The notes beneath the pieces are model-generated. The model did no database searches and was not told where the DNA came from. It saw nothing but the letters and a program-made list of their open reading frames with translations. Below are positions 40,294 to 49,138 of a DNA stretch of 64,000 bases, piece after piece. The stretch is from positions 1-64,000 of the IMG/VR virus record IMGVR_UViG_3300040856_003054; one strand, 5' to 3'. Numbering within the stretch: the stretch's first letter is position 1; each line of letters begins with the position of its first letter. This DNA is from a virus. Position numbers and translations under genes: made by a program.

Positions 40294-42672
40294 ATGTCTG
40301 TCAATAAGAATTTTGCCATAAAAAATGGTTTGGAGGTAAATACCAAACTCATTCTGGCAGATGCTAATACAAATAAGGTAGGTATTGGTTCTACTGGTCC
40401 AAGATTTGAACTAGATGTTGCTGGCGGTATTGGTGCAACAGATCTTTATGTTAGTGGAATTTCTACAGTCATTTATGAGTTTAATGTAGGAACTGATGGT
40501 AACGTTCTTACTGTTTTAGGTGTTGGTGGTTCTGTTGGTGTCGGAACTGCTCTCCCAGGTTATCTACTAGATGTAAGATCTCCTGTAAGCACTGGACAAA
40601 CAGCACTTTACGTTTATGGTGACTTAGGTGTAAGTGGCGATCTTAATATTGATGATATCAATCTAGATCAAGCTAATATTAATAGATTATATGTAGCACA
40701 AAATCTTGACATAACTGGATCAGGAACTCTAAATGTTGGTGGAATAAGTACATTTAATGGTTATGTAGATATAAACTCTAATACTGACATCTTAGGAACT
40801 CTAAATGTTGGTGGAATAAGTACATTTAATGGTTATGTAGATATAAACTCTAATACTGACATCTTAGGAACTCTAAATGTTGGTGGAATCACTACAATTA
40901 CCGATGTTACAGATTCGACTTCTCCAAATAGTGGATCACTTGTAGTAGATGGTGGTCTTGGTGTTGAGAAATCTGTTTATATTGGACAAAATCTTAATGT
41001 TCTTGGTAATGTTTCAGTCGCTGGAACATTTTTTACTGTTAATACTCAAGATGTCTATATTGCAAACAAAGACATCATTCTTGGATTTACAACTAATCCA
41101 ACTCCAAATGATGATACTGCGAATCATGCTGGTGTTGCAATTGCGTCAACTGAAGGAAGTCCTTTAATACCTTTTTCAGCATCTGGAATTAACACACTTC
41201 CAGATACTTACAAACAATTAATGTGGTTCAAGAGTGGAACTCTTGGATTCTCCACTGATATGTTTGGATTTAATTATGGTCTTGCTATTGGAACTACAAC
41301 AGTATCTGATGGTATTCGACTTGCTGTTGGATCTGACATAAGAATTACTGATGATACAATCAATACTGTTAATCTTAATGTCAACGGTATTGTTACATCT
41401 ACCTCAGGTATTGCAACTTATTATGGAGATGGACAATATCTTAATCTAAAGAATAGTTCATATGCTGGTATTGGTATTGGAACCACTGGTGGCACTGTTG
41501 GATATGGAATTACTTTCCTGGATTTTAAAGGTGCGGGTGTTTCTACCACACAATATAATTCAATCACTGGAATTGCTACTATCTTCTTTGAAGGTGGCGG
41601 TGGTGGTGGATCTATTAGTATTAGTACAGTCGCACCAACTTTACCAGGTTCCGGTGACTTGTGGTATAGTCCTGATTATGGAAGAACATTCATTTATTAT
41701 GATGAAACTGCAGTTGGATACGGAACAGATGCATATTGGGTTGATGCTGCTCCATTTAATCAAGGAATTAATGGTATTCTTGCTGGAGTTGCGTTCTCTA
41801 CTGGTAGTGCAACTTCTCCAAGTTTATATTTTGAAGGCGATGTTCAAACTGGTTTCTTCTCACCAACATTAGGGGAATTTACAGTAGTATCTACTGGTTC
41901 TTCCATATTAAATGTAAATTCTGGTGGAATTATTGTAACTGGTATTGCAACTGTTCCTTCTTTGAGTGTAACTAATGATGCGACGGTTGGTGGTGCATTA
42001 ACTGTCACTGGAAACTTTACTGTAAATGGAACTACAACAATTATTGACACAGTAAATTTAGTTATTGAAGATAAAAATATCAGTATTGGTTCAACTTCTG
42101 CAGCAACAGATTTAACAGCTGATGGTGGTGGAATTACAATTTTTGGTTCGACTGATAAGACCTGGACTTGGGAAAGAGATACTGGATGCTTTGAATATTC
42201 TGATCCAAATAAGTTTAAAGGTGTTGTAGAAACTGTAGCAGTTGGTGCAACTTATGACTTAGGTGGTGGTAAAGTTATTCTTGAGTTAGATGTCAGAAAT
42301 GCAACGACATATACTCACAGTTTAGCAAATGGTAGTGTAGGTATTGTATCCTTTAAGAATATGCCTGCTGATACTGGTGTTCAAAACGGTAGTACAATTA
42401 CTGTTTTATTCACTCAAAACGCAACAGGAACTGGCAATACTACTGGAGATGTTGGTGTTGGAACTGATTGTACTGTGATTGGTTATGAAGACGGAGCATC
42501 AGTTGTAGGAGTTACTACAGTTGCATTGGTAGGATCTGGTACAACTGTAACTCTTTCAGAAACTGCAAATGATGTAGATTTTGTATCATTCTTTATTCAT
42601 TATAATGGTGGTACAAATACTGATGATGCAAGTTATAAGATTTATGCCACCAAGAACGGTGGATTCCGCTGA
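40294..42672 (+). CDS. tail fibre protein, 792 aa
   Basis: Starts MSVNKNFAIKNGLEVNTKLILADANTNKVGIGSTGPRFELDVAGGIG, the usual cyanophage fibre opening. Repeats of LNVGGISTFNGYVDINSNTDILG, a collar-like segment YIANKDIILGFTTNP, repeated again in form as VIEDKNISIGST near 590, and a C-terminal domain (KTWTWERDTGCFEYSD, ELDVRNATTYTHSL...FFIHYNGGT). Two exact 72-bp copies lie at 40723-40866. Distal host-binding fibre part is likely. Confidence 0.8.
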   Translation: MSVNKNFAIKNGLEVNTKLILADANTNKVGIGSTGPRFELDVAGGIGATDLYVSGISTVIYEFNVGTDGNVLTVLGVGGSVGVGTALPGYLLDVRSPVSTGQTALYVYGDLGVSGDLNIDDINLDQANINRLYVAQNLDITGSGTLNVGGISTFNGYVDINSNTDILGTLNVGGISTFNGYVDINSNTDILGTLNVGGITTITDVTDSTSPNSGSLVVDGGLGVEKSVYIGQNLNVLGNVSVAGTFFTVNTQDVYIANKDIILGFTTNPTPNDDTANHAGVAIASTEGSPLIPFSASGINTLPDTYKQLMWFKSGTLGFSTDMFGFNYGLAIGTTTVSDGIRLAVGSDIRITDDTINTVNLNVNGIVTSTSGIATYYGDGQYLNLKNSSYAGIGIGTTGGTVGYGITFLDFKGAGVSTTQYNSITGIATIFFEGGGGGGSISISTVAPTLPGSGDLWYSPDYGRTFIYYDETAVGYGTDAYWVDAAPFNQGINGILAGVAFSTGSATSPSLYFEGDVQTGFFSPTLGEFTVVSTGSSILNVNSGGIIVTGIATVPSLSVTNDATVGGALTVTGNFTVNGTTTIIDTVNLVIEDKNISIGSTSAATDLTADGGGITIFGSTDKTWTWERDTGCFEYSDPNKFKGVVETVAVGATYDLGGGKVILELDVRNATTYTHSLANGSVGIVSFKNMPADTGVQNGSTITVLFTQNATGTGNTTGDVGVGTDCTVIGYEDGASVVGVTTVALVGSGTTVTLSETANDVDFVSFFIHYNGGTNTDDASYKIYATKNGGFR
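40723..40889 (+). repeat. exact 72-bp tandem repeat in the tail-fibre gene
   Basis: Unit 40723-40794 is repeated exactly at 40795-40866, with a partial third copy to 40889. Each unit codes 24 residues (GTLNVGGISTFN...). Identity at all codon positions means recent duplication. Confidence 0.92.
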
Positions 42673-42684
42673 TAAGAGGTAGAT

Positions 42685-43857
42685 ATGGCTCCTATTTTTA
42701 CTGGTTTTAGATTTGGGTTTGGTTCTGGTGGTGATGCAATTGTAAATAATTATTTTGGTGATGGTAGTGATGGTGCATTAAACACTAGTGGAAATGTCAC
42801 ATATACTGTATCAAATAAATCTGGAAGTTATGATGGAGACACCGTTGTATTACAATATTCTTCATTAACTGTCAATACTGGTCACATTTTAACAGTTGAT
42901 CAACCTTGCAGGGGATTAGTAATTTATGTTAATGGAAATTGTACTATAAATGGTACAATTAGTATGACATCAAAAGGTGGAAAATCCGATCCGACTTTGA
43001 GTGGGGGTAGTGATTCGTCAACAGTAAGTCCACTAGGTCTCAGGTGGATATTTAAAACACCTACACCAAATGGAGATTCTTTAACCATATCACCAGATCT
43101 TTATTCTGGTTGTGGAAACTTACTCAGAAGTGTTGCAGGTTCTGCTACTCCCATTTCTGATGGAACTATAATGGGAATATCAAGAGATGGATATGGACAA
43201 CCATCTAGACCAGGTGGAGATTCTGGTGGTTTTAATGGAGTATCTTGGACATTTACAAATCCATTTATAGTTGGGTCCGGTTCTGGTGGTGGTGGTGCTT
43301 CACTTCAAAATGGAGCTCCTTATCCTGGAACGGCTGGTGAAGGTGGTCTTGGTGGATGTTTTAGTGGAGGTGCTGGCGGCGGTGCTGCTGGTGGTCCTCC
43401 CTTTCCTGGACCTCTACCAGGCGGTGAAAACTATGGTGGGGCCGGCGGAGCTGCTTATGTTGGAACTAGTTATGCTCCTGCTTATGGTGCAGGTGGTGTT
43501 GGAAATCCTCCTGGAGCTAATGGTGGAGGAACTCCATCTCCTGTAACATCTTATGGAACGGGTGTTGGTGGAATGATAGTTTTAATTGTAGGCGGCACTT
43601 TGACACTTGGTGCATCTGCAAGTATTCAGGCAAAAGGAATCAGAGGACAAACCGTAAATCCTCCTGTTTATTATGGGAAGCCAGGTGGAGCGTCTGGAGG
43701 TGGAAATATAATGATAGTTGCAAAATCTTTCAGTGGTGCAACAGCAGGATCTTATGTTGGTGCAGACCCAACAAGTAAAATTGATGCCGATGGAGGTAGT
43801 GGCAATCCTGGCGGTAATGGTGGTAATGGAGGAATTTTGCTAGCGGAAGTTACCTAA
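42685..43857 (+). CDS. polyglycine-rich tail adhesin, 390 aa
   Basis: N-terminal strand region (FGFGSGGDAIVNNYFGDGSDG, VNGNCTINGTISM), then long Gly-rich segments about 165-300 and 330-388 with GGGGA, GGAGGGAAGG and GNGGNGG runs. Similar in kind to the adhesins at 37401 and 46571, pointing to receptor binding at the fibre tip. Starts 13 nt after the fibre gene. Confidence 0.68.
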   Translation: MAPIFTGFRFGFGSGGDAIVNNYFGDGSDGALNTSGNVTYTVSNKSGSYDGDTVVLQYSSLTVNTGHILTVDQPCRGLVIYVNGNCTINGTISMTSKGGKSDPTLSGGSDSSTVSPLGLRWIFKTPTPNGDSLTISPDLYSGCGNLLRSVAGSATPISDGTIMGISRDGYGQPSRPGGDSGGFNGVSWTFTNPFIVGSGSGGGGASLQNGAPYPGTAGEGGLGGCFSGGAGGGAAGGPPFPGPLPGGENYGGAGGAAYVGTSYAPAYGAGGVGNPPGANGGGTPSPVTSYGTGVGGMIVLIVGGTLTLGASASIQAKGIRGQTVNPPVYYGKPGGASGGGNIMIVAKSFSGATAGSYVGADPTSKIDADGGSGNPGGNGGNGGILLAEVT

Positions 43858-43875
43858 GATAAATGTAAAAATTAT

Positions 43876-43904
43876 TTGACACTTCTAGAAAGTTTCTATA
43901 TAAT
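43876..43904 (+). promoter_or_regulatory. consensus sigma-70 promoter
   Basis: TTGACA (43876-43881), exactly 17 nt, TATAAT (43899-43904). The spacer contains the palindrome TTCTAGAA. The only perfect host-type promoter I see in the window, placed in the middle of the late structural region. Confidence 0.9.
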
Positions 43905-43937
43905 AGCGTTGAAGACATTATAGGGAGATGAAATCCG

Positions 43938-44558
43938 GTGGCGATGCAATCAATCTGGTACTACACTGACTTAAATCCAGAAATCATAGATATTCTGGAA
44001 CGAGACCTTTCAGAAAAGTTCGAAGAGCAAATGGCGGACAGTCGTTTACACGGCGACGCATTAAACAAAGATAAAAGAAACTCACAAAACGCCTGGATTC
44101 CAACAACTCATTGGGTTGGTGGATTTGTATGGCATTATATTGAACGAGCAAACCGTGAGAACTTCCTGTATGACCTCCGTTGTATTGATGGAGAATCTAT
44201 GCAGTTCACTAAGTATAGTGAAGGGCAGTTCTATGGTTGGCATAATGATGCAGGACTTGCGACTCAATACAAACCTGTAAGTGTCGGTAATCGTCAAGAT
44301 GGTCTTGCACAAGATTTCTTGAATGAGAACATTGAACTTGTGCGTAAACTTTCATTTGTGGTACAACTAAGTGACCCTGATGATTACGAGGGTGGCAACC
44401 TGCAACTTCTTGATGAGGCAGGACAGAGTTACATTGCACCTCGTAAGCGTGGCACTGTGATTCTGTTTGATTCTCGCACACAACATAGAGTTCTTAAAGT
44501 TACAAAAGGAACCCGTAAGTCACTGGTTGGCTGGACGGTGGGCTCGCGTTGGAAATAG
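43938..44558 (+). CDS. 2-oxoglutarate/Fe(II) oxygenase (PiuC/prolyl-hydroxylase type)
   Basis: 206 residues. Iron ligands WHND (HxD, about 94-97) and the distal His in DSRTQHRV (about 182), plus the 2-oxoglutarate-binding Arg in GTRKSLVGWTVG. Family members hydroxylate protein or small-molecule substrates using O2 and 2-oxoglutarate. Start is GTG 43938 or ATG 43944. Paired with another oxygenase and driven by a consensus promoter. Substrate unknown. Confidence 0.88.
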   Translation: MAMQSIWYYTDLNPEIIDILERDLSEKFEEQMADSRLHGDALNKDKRNSQNAWIPTTHWVGGFVWHYIERANRENFLYDLRCIDGESMQFTKYSEGQFYGWHNDAGLATQYKPVSVGNRQDGLAQDFLNENIELVRKLSFVVQLSDPDDYEGGNLQLLDEAGQSYIAPRKRGTVILFDSRTQHRVLKVTKGTRKSLVGWTVGSRWK

Positions 44559-44594
44559 GACCCCGATGGAAGTAACACTATAAGAGGTTAAATT

Positions 44595-45317
44595 ATGGCA
44601 GAACAAATGAGCGAACTGCAACTGATGATGCAGGAAAGGATGAATACGGGAACTGCATGGACTCGTAACGAATCCTTTGAAAAGAATGGATATTTGGTGA
44701 TTAAAAATCTGTGGGACCCAGAAGAACTTTATCATCCTCTTCCACAAGAACGTGGACAGATGAACTGGTGGGGTAAAAAAATGGACCAGTTTACTCATAG
44801 TGAAGTGGAAATGCAAGTTGAAGGTTCACTTGCGCGTTATTGGCACCCACAATACCGTCAGATTCATTGTGGTATTCGCACAAAACTAGAAGAAGCACTG
44901 GGTCGTAAACTTTATAATACTTATTATTACGATCGCTACTACTTCCCAGGTCAGGAACTTACACGTCACGCAGACCGTGATGCTTGTGAGATTTCAGTAA
45001 CAGTTCATATCAGCACTAACCTAGAAGGAAATGATGGTGATTGGCCTATCTGGATTAAAACTCCCGATACCTATGCTGATAAGAAAAAGACACAAGTTCT
45101 AGTTCCTGGTGAGAATCGCTCTGTGATTCTGAAAGCAGGTGACGGAATGGTTTACAAAGGTTGCGAACGCCCACACTGGCGTGATGTGATGCCTGATGCA
45201 AAAAGACGTAAGAAACTGTTTGGTAAGAGTCCTGAACTTTACTATCACCAAATCTTTTTTCATTATGTCTTACAAGATGGCCAACGTGCTCAATGTGCTT
45301 GGGATCGTGCCCGGTAG
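44595..45317 (+). CDS. 2-oxoglutarate/Fe(II) oxygenase-like protein, 240 aa
   Basis: Contains YYYDRYYFPGQELTRHADRDACEISVTVHIS with the HxD pair (H-A-D) and a second His in YKGCERPHWRD, the layout of a double-stranded beta-helix dioxygenase; the closing Arg is probably within FGKSPELYYHQIFFHYV or nearby. Such proteins are common in T4-like cyanophage fibre regions. Forms a pair with the preceding gene. Modification of fibres or host proteins is possible but unproven. Confidence 0.78.
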   Translation: MAEQMSELQLMMQERMNTGTAWTRNESFEKNGYLVIKNLWDPEELYHPLPQERGQMNWWGKKMDQFTHSEVEMQVEGSLARYWHPQYRQIHCGIRTKLEEALGRKLYNTYYYDRYYFPGQELTRHADRDACEISVTVHISTNLEGNDGDWPIWIKTPDTYADKKKTQVLVPGENRSVILKAGDGMVYKGCERPHWRDVMPDAKRRKKLFGKSPELYYHQIFFHYVLQDGQRAQCAWDRAR

Positions 45318-45358
45318 AGATAAATAATATGACTGACTGGTTGTCACTATTGTAGTCG

Positions 45359-45369
45359 AATAAATAACT
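45359..45369 (+). promoter_or_regulatory. late promoter ATAAATA
   Basis: gaataaataac, 24-34 nt before the GTG start of the next fibre gene; a second gataaata lies at about 45320. Confidence 0.45.
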
Positions 45370-45392
45370 AAAAGAGATTATAGCGAAAAGAA

Positions 45393-46148
45393 GTGGCACT
45401 TAATTTTCCTAGTTCTCCTACCATAGGAGATGTTTATACCGATACAACATCAGGGTTCTCCTATGAGTGGGACGGTACTGTATGGAAGAGTTATACACCA
45501 GCAAGTTCAAGTAATATTAGAGTATTAGATGATATTTCTGGTTCTTTTAATGGAAGTCAAAATACATTTTCACTTACTGTTTTAGGAACAGCATTAACAC
45601 CAACAAATGCACAACAACTTAGAATAGTTCTTGGTGGTGTTGTGCAGGGCCCAGGTACTGATTACACCGTAAGTGGTTCAAGTATATCTTTTACAACACC
45701 TCCAACAGGAGGTCTTTCTTTCTCTGGAGTATCTTTAGGACCTTCAATTCCTGTAAGTGTTCCTGGTGATGGAACTGTAACACCTGCAAAATTATCAACA
45801 GGTGGACCTTTTTGGAATACAAATGGGGATCTTTACATTGCTGGTATTAATACTATTCAGACATTAGATGTCAATGGTTCCGCTGATTTATCGCAATTAA
45901 ATGTAACTGGAGTTTCCACCGTTGGTATTGTCACTGGTGCGACTTATTATGGTGACGGATCAAACCTAACTGGTGTCATCAGTGGTGTAGGAATTGCAAC
46001 CGAATCCGGACTTGTAGGATCTGGAGCAACAGTTCTTGACTTTAGGGGAGCAGGGATTTCTACAGTCACTGTTTCTTCTGGTATTGCAACCGTTAATATT
46101 GAGGGTGGTGATGTTGGAATTAATCCTATTAATTATATTATATTTTAA
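45393..46148 (+). CDS. tail fibre protein, 251 aa
   Basis: GTG start giving MALNFPSSPTIGDVYTDTTSGFSYEWDGTVWKSY, the standard N-terminus of cyanophage short fibre proteins (baseplate attachment). Middle beta-sandwich VVQGPGTDYTVSGSSISFTTPP, then YYGDGSNLTGV and VGSGATVLDFRGAGIS repeats related to those in the 792-aa fibre. Ends PINYIIF. Virion protein. Confidence 0.8.
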   Translation: MALNFPSSPTIGDVYTDTTSGFSYEWDGTVWKSYTPASSSNIRVLDDISGSFNGSQNTFSLTVLGTALTPTNAQQLRIVLGGVVQGPGTDYTVSGSSISFTTPPTGGLSFSGVSLGPSIPVSVPGDGTVTPAKLSTGGPFWNTNGDLYIAGINTIQTLDVNGSADLSQLNVTGVSTVGIVTGATYYGDGSNLTGVISGVGIATESGLVGSGATVLDFRGAGISTVTVSSGIATVNIEGGDVGINPINYIIF

Positions 46149-46174
46149 TTCTAAATAAAATAAAGTAGAAAAAA

Positions 46175-46549
46175 ATGGCAGCACCAAACATAGTTAGAGT
46201 ATCTTCAATTATTGGGATGACGACAGCAGTAGGATTAAGCACTACTACAGATGTTGTTTTTCTTTCAAATGGAGCTTCTAGTGGGAAGGTTTTTAAAATT
46301 AATACGATAACAGCAACAAATATTGATGGAACAGATAATGCAGATATTACTGTGAGATATAATTTATCTGCAGCGGGTGCAGGTAGTTCTGTTCCTATTG
46401 CATATACTATTAGCGTTCCTGCAGATTCTTCTCTTGTTATTATTGGAAAAGATACACCAATGTATCTTGAAGAAAATAGGTCACTCACTGCACAATCATC
46501 TGCAATAGATGATATTGCTATTATGTGCTCGTATGAAGAAATTTTTTAA
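46175..46549 (+). CDS. small virion protein, 124 aa
   Basis: MAAPNIVRVSSIIGMTTAVGLSTTTDVVFLSNG, beta-rich, like small cyanophage structural proteins; a paralogue-like protein is at 49139. CTAAATAA (about 46152) upstream is a late-promoter match. Role unknown, probably fibre or capsid decoration. Confidence 0.7.
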   Translation: MAAPNIVRVSSIIGMTTAVGLSTTTDVVFLSNGASSGKVFKINTITATNIDGTDNADITVRYNLSAAGAGSSVPIAYTISVPADSSLVIIGKDTPMYLEENRSLTAQSSAIDDIAIMCSYEEIF

Positions 46550-46570
46550 TATAATTGAGGAAATAAAAAA

Positions 46571-47440
46571 ATGACCAAATATGTAGGAAATTATATTGGA
46601 TTTTCTAGTAATCCAAGCTTATATCAAGCTAGTGGTATTTGGAATAAATTTAATCAATATTTTTATAAAAAATTAAAGAGTTGGCCATATGCTGATGTTT
46701 ACATTGGTGGTGGTGAAGTTGGAATAACTTCTTCTGTCGATAATTATAATTATATTGCATTTAAATCTCCTGGATTTTTAAATGTAGCAAACATAAATCC
46801 CCAGGTTTCAATTGATTATTATGTTATAGCTGGAGGTGGTGGTGGTTCAGGTGGCGGTGGTGGTGCAGGTGGTGTTATATCTGGAACTATTCCAGGAGCA
46901 TCTATTGGAATAGGATCCTATCCGGTAACAGTTGGTGCTGCAGGAAATCCTAGCACCATAATTATTGGAACTGCATTTACCGCAACTGCTGGAGGTAGTG
47001 GAGGATCATATGGATGCGGTGGTAACGGAGGGCCTGGAGGTTCTGGAGGGGGTGGTAGGGCATATTGTGGTGGTGGCCCAAACCCTGCAGGAGCAGGAAT
47101 TCCGGGGCAGGGCAATCCGGGAGGAGATGGGAATACTTCACCACCTTATGGTGGAGGTGGCGGTGGTGGAAAAGGTGCATCTGGTCAGCCTGGAGGAAGT
47201 CATCCTTTAGGTGGAATTGGTGGTGCAGGTATTGGATACACTCAATTTCCTGCGTCCGTTGGTACTCCAGGACCAGATCCAAGCAGAAGATATTTTGCGT
47301 CTGGTGGAAGTGGAAGATCTGATTCTGGCGCTAGAAGTCCTGTTGGTTATGGAACTGGACCAAATAGTGGGGGTGGTGGTAGTGCAGGAGGCGAAGCTGC
47401 AGGATCTGGTATTGTTATAATTAGGTGGTATTTTAATTAA
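46571..47440 (+). CDS. polyglycine-rich tail adhesin, 289 aa
   Basis: N-terminus WNKFNQYFYKKLKSWP, then residues 90-280 are extremely Gly-rich (GGGGSGGGGGAGG, GGNGGPGGSGGGG), ending GGEAAGSGIVIIRWYFN, a terminal motif of Gly-rich phage adhesins. Third such protein here. Ends tail-to-tail with the minus-strand gene, overlapping by 8 nt. Confidence 0.72.
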   Translation: MTKYVGNYIGFSSNPSLYQASGIWNKFNQYFYKKLKSWPYADVYIGGGEVGITSSVDNYNYIAFKSPGFLNVANINPQVSIDYYVIAGGGGGSGGGGGAGGVISGTIPGASIGIGSYPVTVGAAGNPSTIIIGTAFTATAGGSGGSYGCGGNGGPGGSGGGGRAYCGGGPNPAGAGIPGQGNPGGDGNTSPPYGGGGGGGKGASGQPGGSHPLGGIGGAGIGYTQFPASVGTPGPDPSRRYFASGGSGRSDSGARSPVGYGTGPNSGGGGSAGGEAAGSGIVIIRWYFN

Positions 47441-47813
47441 AATATATTGGTTTCCAGTTGTCTAATTCATTATCCCAAATATAATCAGTAGCACCTTCTT
47501 TTGGTTTTTCTATAGGTGGTTCCCATTCTTTTTTCTCCGTATTTAGAATCCAAGAATCGTCCTGTTTTGGTGGAATAAACGCATCTAATTCATCACTATA
47601 AGAGTAACCAGGCCAAGCAAACTTACTTCTAAAATTGTTATTAAAACTTGTTTGTATCCAACGATCACCTACTGATTCTGAAATTGTAGAATAAAGATGT
47701 GGTAATGCTCTTTCTTCATGTTCTACACCATTCTCATCAGTAATCATCTCATTTGGAATTGGAGTTACATAAGTAACAATATTGTCAGCATTAACTCTTG
47801 CGTAGTGTGCCAT
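47433..47813 (-). CDS. fibre-region protein, minus strand, 126 aa
   Basis: MAHYARVNADNIVTYVTPIPNEMI...WIQTSFNNNFRSKFAWPGYSYSDELDAFIPPKQDDSWILN. Homologous to the plus-strand gene at 48660 (MAHFAQIDENNVVTQVIVV...WKQTSYNN, FSEELNAFIPPQPFASWILN). This family is widespread beside phage fibres. The only minus-strand gene of the fibre region. The minus-strand late-promoter match GTCTAAATAA lies in the divergent spacer 47814-47858. Confidence 0.78.
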   Translation of the reverse strand: MAHYARVNADNIVTYVTPIPNEMITDENGVEHEERALPHLYSTISESVGDRWIQTSFNNNFRSKFAWPGYSYSDELDAFIPPKQDDSWILNTEKKEWEPPIEKPKEGATDYIWDNELDNWKPIYFN

Positions 47814-47858
47814 ATTTAAATATAATGCATATAAATTTCTAAAAATTATTTAGACCCC

Positions 47859-48548
47859 ATGTTACTTTATTCATATAAAGGAAAAGAACCTGCTCCTTTA
47901 CCAAATCGTATTCGCATGAAAGATGGATCTACAAAGACCTCATTGAATAAATTAAGCAAAAAAGAACTGGAATCTATTGGTTTTTTTGGTCCAATTTTAA
48001 AACCAGAGTATGATAAAGACACTCAAAGATTATATTGGAATGGAAATGAATATGAAATTTCTGACTTAACTAAAGAAGAACTTTCAATGAAAATAGAAAA
48101 TATTAATTATATTAATTTTTGGGAAAAATTTATTAAAACTAATTTTTTTCAAAAACTTCGTAGAGAATCATTAGAATCATCCTTTAAAAATATAATATAT
48201 ACGGAATTAATTTCTATTTTTTGTGAAGCAAGATTTGGAACTCCAAATATTAAAGAAATTCAAAAATATATAGATATTCTATTCTTTGTTTATGAATTTA
48301 CAGAAGAAGAAATTGAAGATCTAAAAAAAAATTTAAAAGAAACAAATTTGAGTTTTCAATATGAAATACCAAGTCAAGAATATATTCTATCAAATACTTA
48401 TAATGTAAGTTTAAATAAAATTATACCAATATCACCATTTCCTTCCTGGATTTTTATAAATGATAAGTGGGAAGCACCAATTCCTTATCCCAATGATGGA
48501 AAAATTTATAAATGGAAAGAAGAGTATAAAAGTTGGATAGAATTGTAA
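47859..48548 (+). CDS. fibre-region protein, 229 aa
   Basis: MLLYSYKGKEPAPLPNRIRMKDGSTKTSLNKLSKKELESIGF..., middle helical and very Lys/Ile/Asn-rich with more A/T than its neighbours, C-terminal PFPSWIFINDKWEAPIPYPNDGKIYKWKEEYKSWIEL echoing the SWILN...W-x-P-P...Y-x-W segment of the 126- and 139-aa proteins. So the C-terminus belongs to the same family with a different N-terminal part. Divergent from the minus-strand gene. Confidence 0.72.
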   Translation: MLLYSYKGKEPAPLPNRIRMKDGSTKTSLNKLSKKELESIGFFGPILKPEYDKDTQRLYWNGNEYEISDLTKEELSMKIENINYINFWEKFIKTNFFQKLRRESLESSFKNIIYTELISIFCEARFGTPNIKEIQKYIDILFFVYEFTEEEIEDLKKNLKETNLSFQYEIPSQEYILSNTYNVSLNKIIPISPFPSWIFINDKWEAPIPYPNDGKIYKWKEEYKSWIEL

Positions 48549-48659
48549 ATAATTACCTTTTCTTTTTATTAGATATGCAAAATAAGTAAAATAATAAATT
48601 CTATCAGAACTTCATAGTTCTAAATACTTTCACGCTAACATTTATTCATATAGAGGACT

Positions 48660-49079
48660 ATGGCCCATTTTGCCCAGATTGATGAAAATAATGTAGTTAC
48701 TCAAGTTATCGTTGTGAGTAACGAAGATACTTCTGATTCTAATGGAGTAGAAGTAGAAGAAATCGGAGTTGCATTTTGTAAGAAACTCCTAGGTGCTGAT
48801 ACTCGCTGGAAGCAAACCTCATACAATAACAGTATTAGAGTTCGCTATGCTGGTATCGGTTATATCTTCTCAGAAGAACTCAATGCATTTATCCCACCAC
48901 AACCTTTTGCTTCGTGGATTCTAAATGAAGAAACTGCTGATTGGGAATCACCACTCGGAGCAGCACCAGAACTCACAGAAGCAGAGATTGAAGCTCGTTC
49001 ATTCTATAAGTGGGATGAAGAAAATCTGAAGTGGGTTCTAGAAACACCTCCAGCACCCGAAGAAGCACCTGCTGAATAA
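48660..49079 (+). CDS. fibre-region protein, 139 aa
   Basis: MAHFAQIDENNVVTQVIVVSNED..., KKLLGADTRWKQTSYNNSIRVRYAGIGYIFSEELNAFIPPQPFASWILNEET, then an acidic tail (PPAPEEAPAE). Common phage family next to tail fibres; function unknown (possible fibre cap or assembly factor). CTAAATA late-promoter match at about 48622. Followed by a terminator. Confidence 0.82.
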   Translation: MAHFAQIDENNVVTQVIVVSNEDTSDSNGVEVEEIGVAFCKKLLGADTRWKQTSYNNSIRVRYAGIGYIFSEELNAFIPPQPFASWILNEETADWESPLGAAPELTEAEIEARSFYKWDEENLKWVLETPPAPEEAPAE

Positions 49080-49085
49080 GAATCA

Positions 49086-49112
49086 AAAGGAGGTCTTAAA
49101 CCTCCTTTTTTA
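49086..49112 (+). terminator. Rho-independent terminator
   Basis: AAAGGAGGT (49086-49094), loop CTTAA, ACCTCCTTT (49100-49108), T to 49112. Confidence 0.93.
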
Positions 49113-49138
49113 TTATCTAAATATTTAAAAAAAGACAA

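Noticed and set aside
47065-47322. Trp/Cys-rich ORF in the third adhesin gene
   Set aside because: Out-of-frame reading of GGT/GGA repeats.
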